Positions 63,405 to 64,000 of a stretch of 64,000 bases of DNA are shown here, one piece after another. The notes under the pieces were generated by a model that saw nothing but the letters and a program-made list of their open reading frames with translations, was not told the DNA's origin and ran no database searches. The DNA is from Aquimarina sp042434915 (GTDB lineage: Bacteria > Bacteroidota > Bacteroidia > Flavobacteriales > Flavobacteriaceae), in contig NZ_CP170198.1 of NCBI RefSeq assembly GCF_042434915.1, positions 930,001 to 994,000 on the forward strand, in the 5' to 3' direction. Positions within the stretch are counted from its first letter, which is position 1. Each line of letters begins with the position of its first letter. Made by a program: the position numbers and the translations under genes.

Positions 63405-63788
63405 ATGAATTTAAATAAAATAATAGATAATAAATTCAGTTCATCATTTATGAGTGATTCTAAATGGGATAAACTAATGGAATCCTTAACAGAAAAATTT
63501 GATGAGATTTTTGTTAACTTTAAATTAGTCCATAGTGATGAAATTAAAAACACTTCTTTTATAACTACTGATTTTAAACCATTTTTTATTGAACCAATAC
63601 TATATAAAGAAGTTGAATGGATTCAATTTCCAATTGAATATGAAATTATCAAAAATAAGCGAGCAACAAGGCAATTAATTAAAAAGTAGACACAAGACAT
63701 AGATCAAATAGAAAAAGAAATCAATAATGTCGGAGTTTTTGAATTAGAGAAAAATAAATCTGACCTGAAACTCTATGCCTATAAATAA
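63405..63788 (+). pseudogene. Cassette 50b: gene interrupted by an in-frame amber codon
   Basis: Starts ATG 1 bp after the SMI1 stop and reads MNLNKIIDNKFSSSFMSDSK to a TAG at 63687-63689 (94 residues). The same frame continues for 32 more sense codons (TQDIDQIEKEINNVGVFELE, then KLYAYK) to TAA at 63788, just before the attC. The continuation is protein-like, so the TAG probably truncates a 127-residue protein. It resembles DUF6678-type cassette proteins (EVEWIQF) but this is uncertain. Confidence 0.7.
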
Positions 63789-63795
63789 AACGAAC

Positions 63796-63982
63796 ACACA
63801 ACAAGACCTATAATTAATGCGGGAGCCTGTAATAGCCGAAATGTTAGCTGATTTGCATCGTCGCAAAAGCTTTTTCCCTATTTTTATCCTAACAAACTAA
63901 AAACAGCTCAAAGCTTTTGCTTGTGCTGGCTCGAAATTCCCTGAATTTCCGCGCCGCACTAATCATAGCCGAGACGTTATGC
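63796..63982 (+). repeat. attC of cassette 50
   Basis: R' ACACAAC (extended ACACACAAC) complements GTTGTGTGT. Arms ACCTATAATTAATGCGGG/CCGCACTAATCATAGC. Ends GAGACGTTATGCC. Confidence 0.9.
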
Positions 63983-64000
63983 CCAAGCATCAGAAGTGAA
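63977..64000 (+). mobile_element. Cassette 51: start of another ORF-less cassette
   Basis: TTATGCCCAAGCATCAGAAG is the start of the ORF-less family; cut by the window end. Shows the array continues. Confidence 0.8.

Larger units (their letters stand above)
19672..64000 (+). mobile_element. Integron-like cassette array (50 complete cassettes + partial 51st)
   Basis: Fifty consecutive units bounded by G|TTRRRY junctions (G at 19672, 20431, 21119, 21543 and so on to 63976). Each unit starts TTRRRY and, 68-201 bp before its end, contains the complementary RYYYAAC: for example GTTAGTA/TACTAAC, GTTGTGTGC/GCACACAAC, GTTATCAAC/TTGATAAC. This self-complementarity between a cassette's start and its own attC is expected if each unit circularises as an integron cassette. 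All units share one orientation. Two IS elements interrupt attC sites. The array runs out of the window. Confidence 0.93.

Noticed and set aside
21120..63976. Regularly recurring repeats resembling a CRISPR array
   Set aside because: Repeats are 68-201 bp palindromic attC sites of several types separated by whole genes; no short direct repeats with uniform spacers and no cas genes.
18501..64000. Prophage or conjugative element with phage integrase
   Set aside because: No structural, replication or transfer genes; regular cassette architecture explains the region.

Overview
The window looks like AT-rich chromosomal DNA from a member of the Bacteroidota, most likely a marine-type flavobacterium. 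Evidence: low G+C, matches to the Bacteroidota -7 promoter box TAnnTTTG, a type IX secretion C-terminal domain, a PorT-like outer-membrane barrel, and families common in Flavobacteriia (DUF4301, DUF3891, DUF2383). No rRNA, tRNA or CRISPR array was seen.

Positions 1-18.4 kb are ordinary chromosome: a DUF72 protein, a short DEAD-box helicase, a PAS histidine kinase overlapping a lone receiver protein, several small stress-type proteins (DUF1328, DUF2383 and two tiny charged proteins), and a three-gene operon (SbnA-like PLP synthase, FAD/NAD(P)-binding protein, fold-type III PLP decarboxylase) that looks like a small amino-acid-derived metabolite pathway. These are followed by a GT2 glycosyltransferase with a DUF4301 gene, a DUF421 membrane protein, a HAD hydrolase, and an exonuclease/GIY-YIG fusion.

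From 18.5 kb to the window end lies the main feature: a tyrosine recombinase gene followed by an integron-like array. I count 50 complete cassettes (19,673-63,976) plus the start of a 51st; the array continues past the window. Every junction reads G|TTRRRY. Every cassette ends in an attC-like imperfect palindrome whose left end (RYYYAAC) complements that cassette's own first bases. All cassettes point the same way. Thirty-six carry genes and 14 (plus the partial one) are members of one 423-425 bp family without a conserved reading frame. Several cassettes occur two or three times, nearly identical, in different neighbourhoods, with identity starting and stopping at the G|TT junctions, which is direct evidence of cassette mobility.

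Two things separate this from textbook integrons. The recombinase has XerC/D-like spacing between catalytic residues and shows no IntI-specific insertion. It also lies in the same orientation as the cassettes instead of diverging from them. Coding starts lie only 11-47 bp inside the cassette boundary, so cassettes have almost no room for their own promoters.

Two 1,433-bp IS110-family elements of the IS1111 type sit inside attC sites at the same position and orientation, and an uninterrupted copy of one target attC is also present, giving exact ends. Cassette cargo is typical accessory material: lipoproteins, a beta-barrel, TPM-domain proteins, a serine hydrolase, an HNH protein, an AlbA/Schlafen-type protein, a nucleotidyltransferase/DUF262 pair (possible defence), an LRR protein, GrpB, SMI1/KNR4, a secreted lyase with a type IX sorting domain, and many unknowns.
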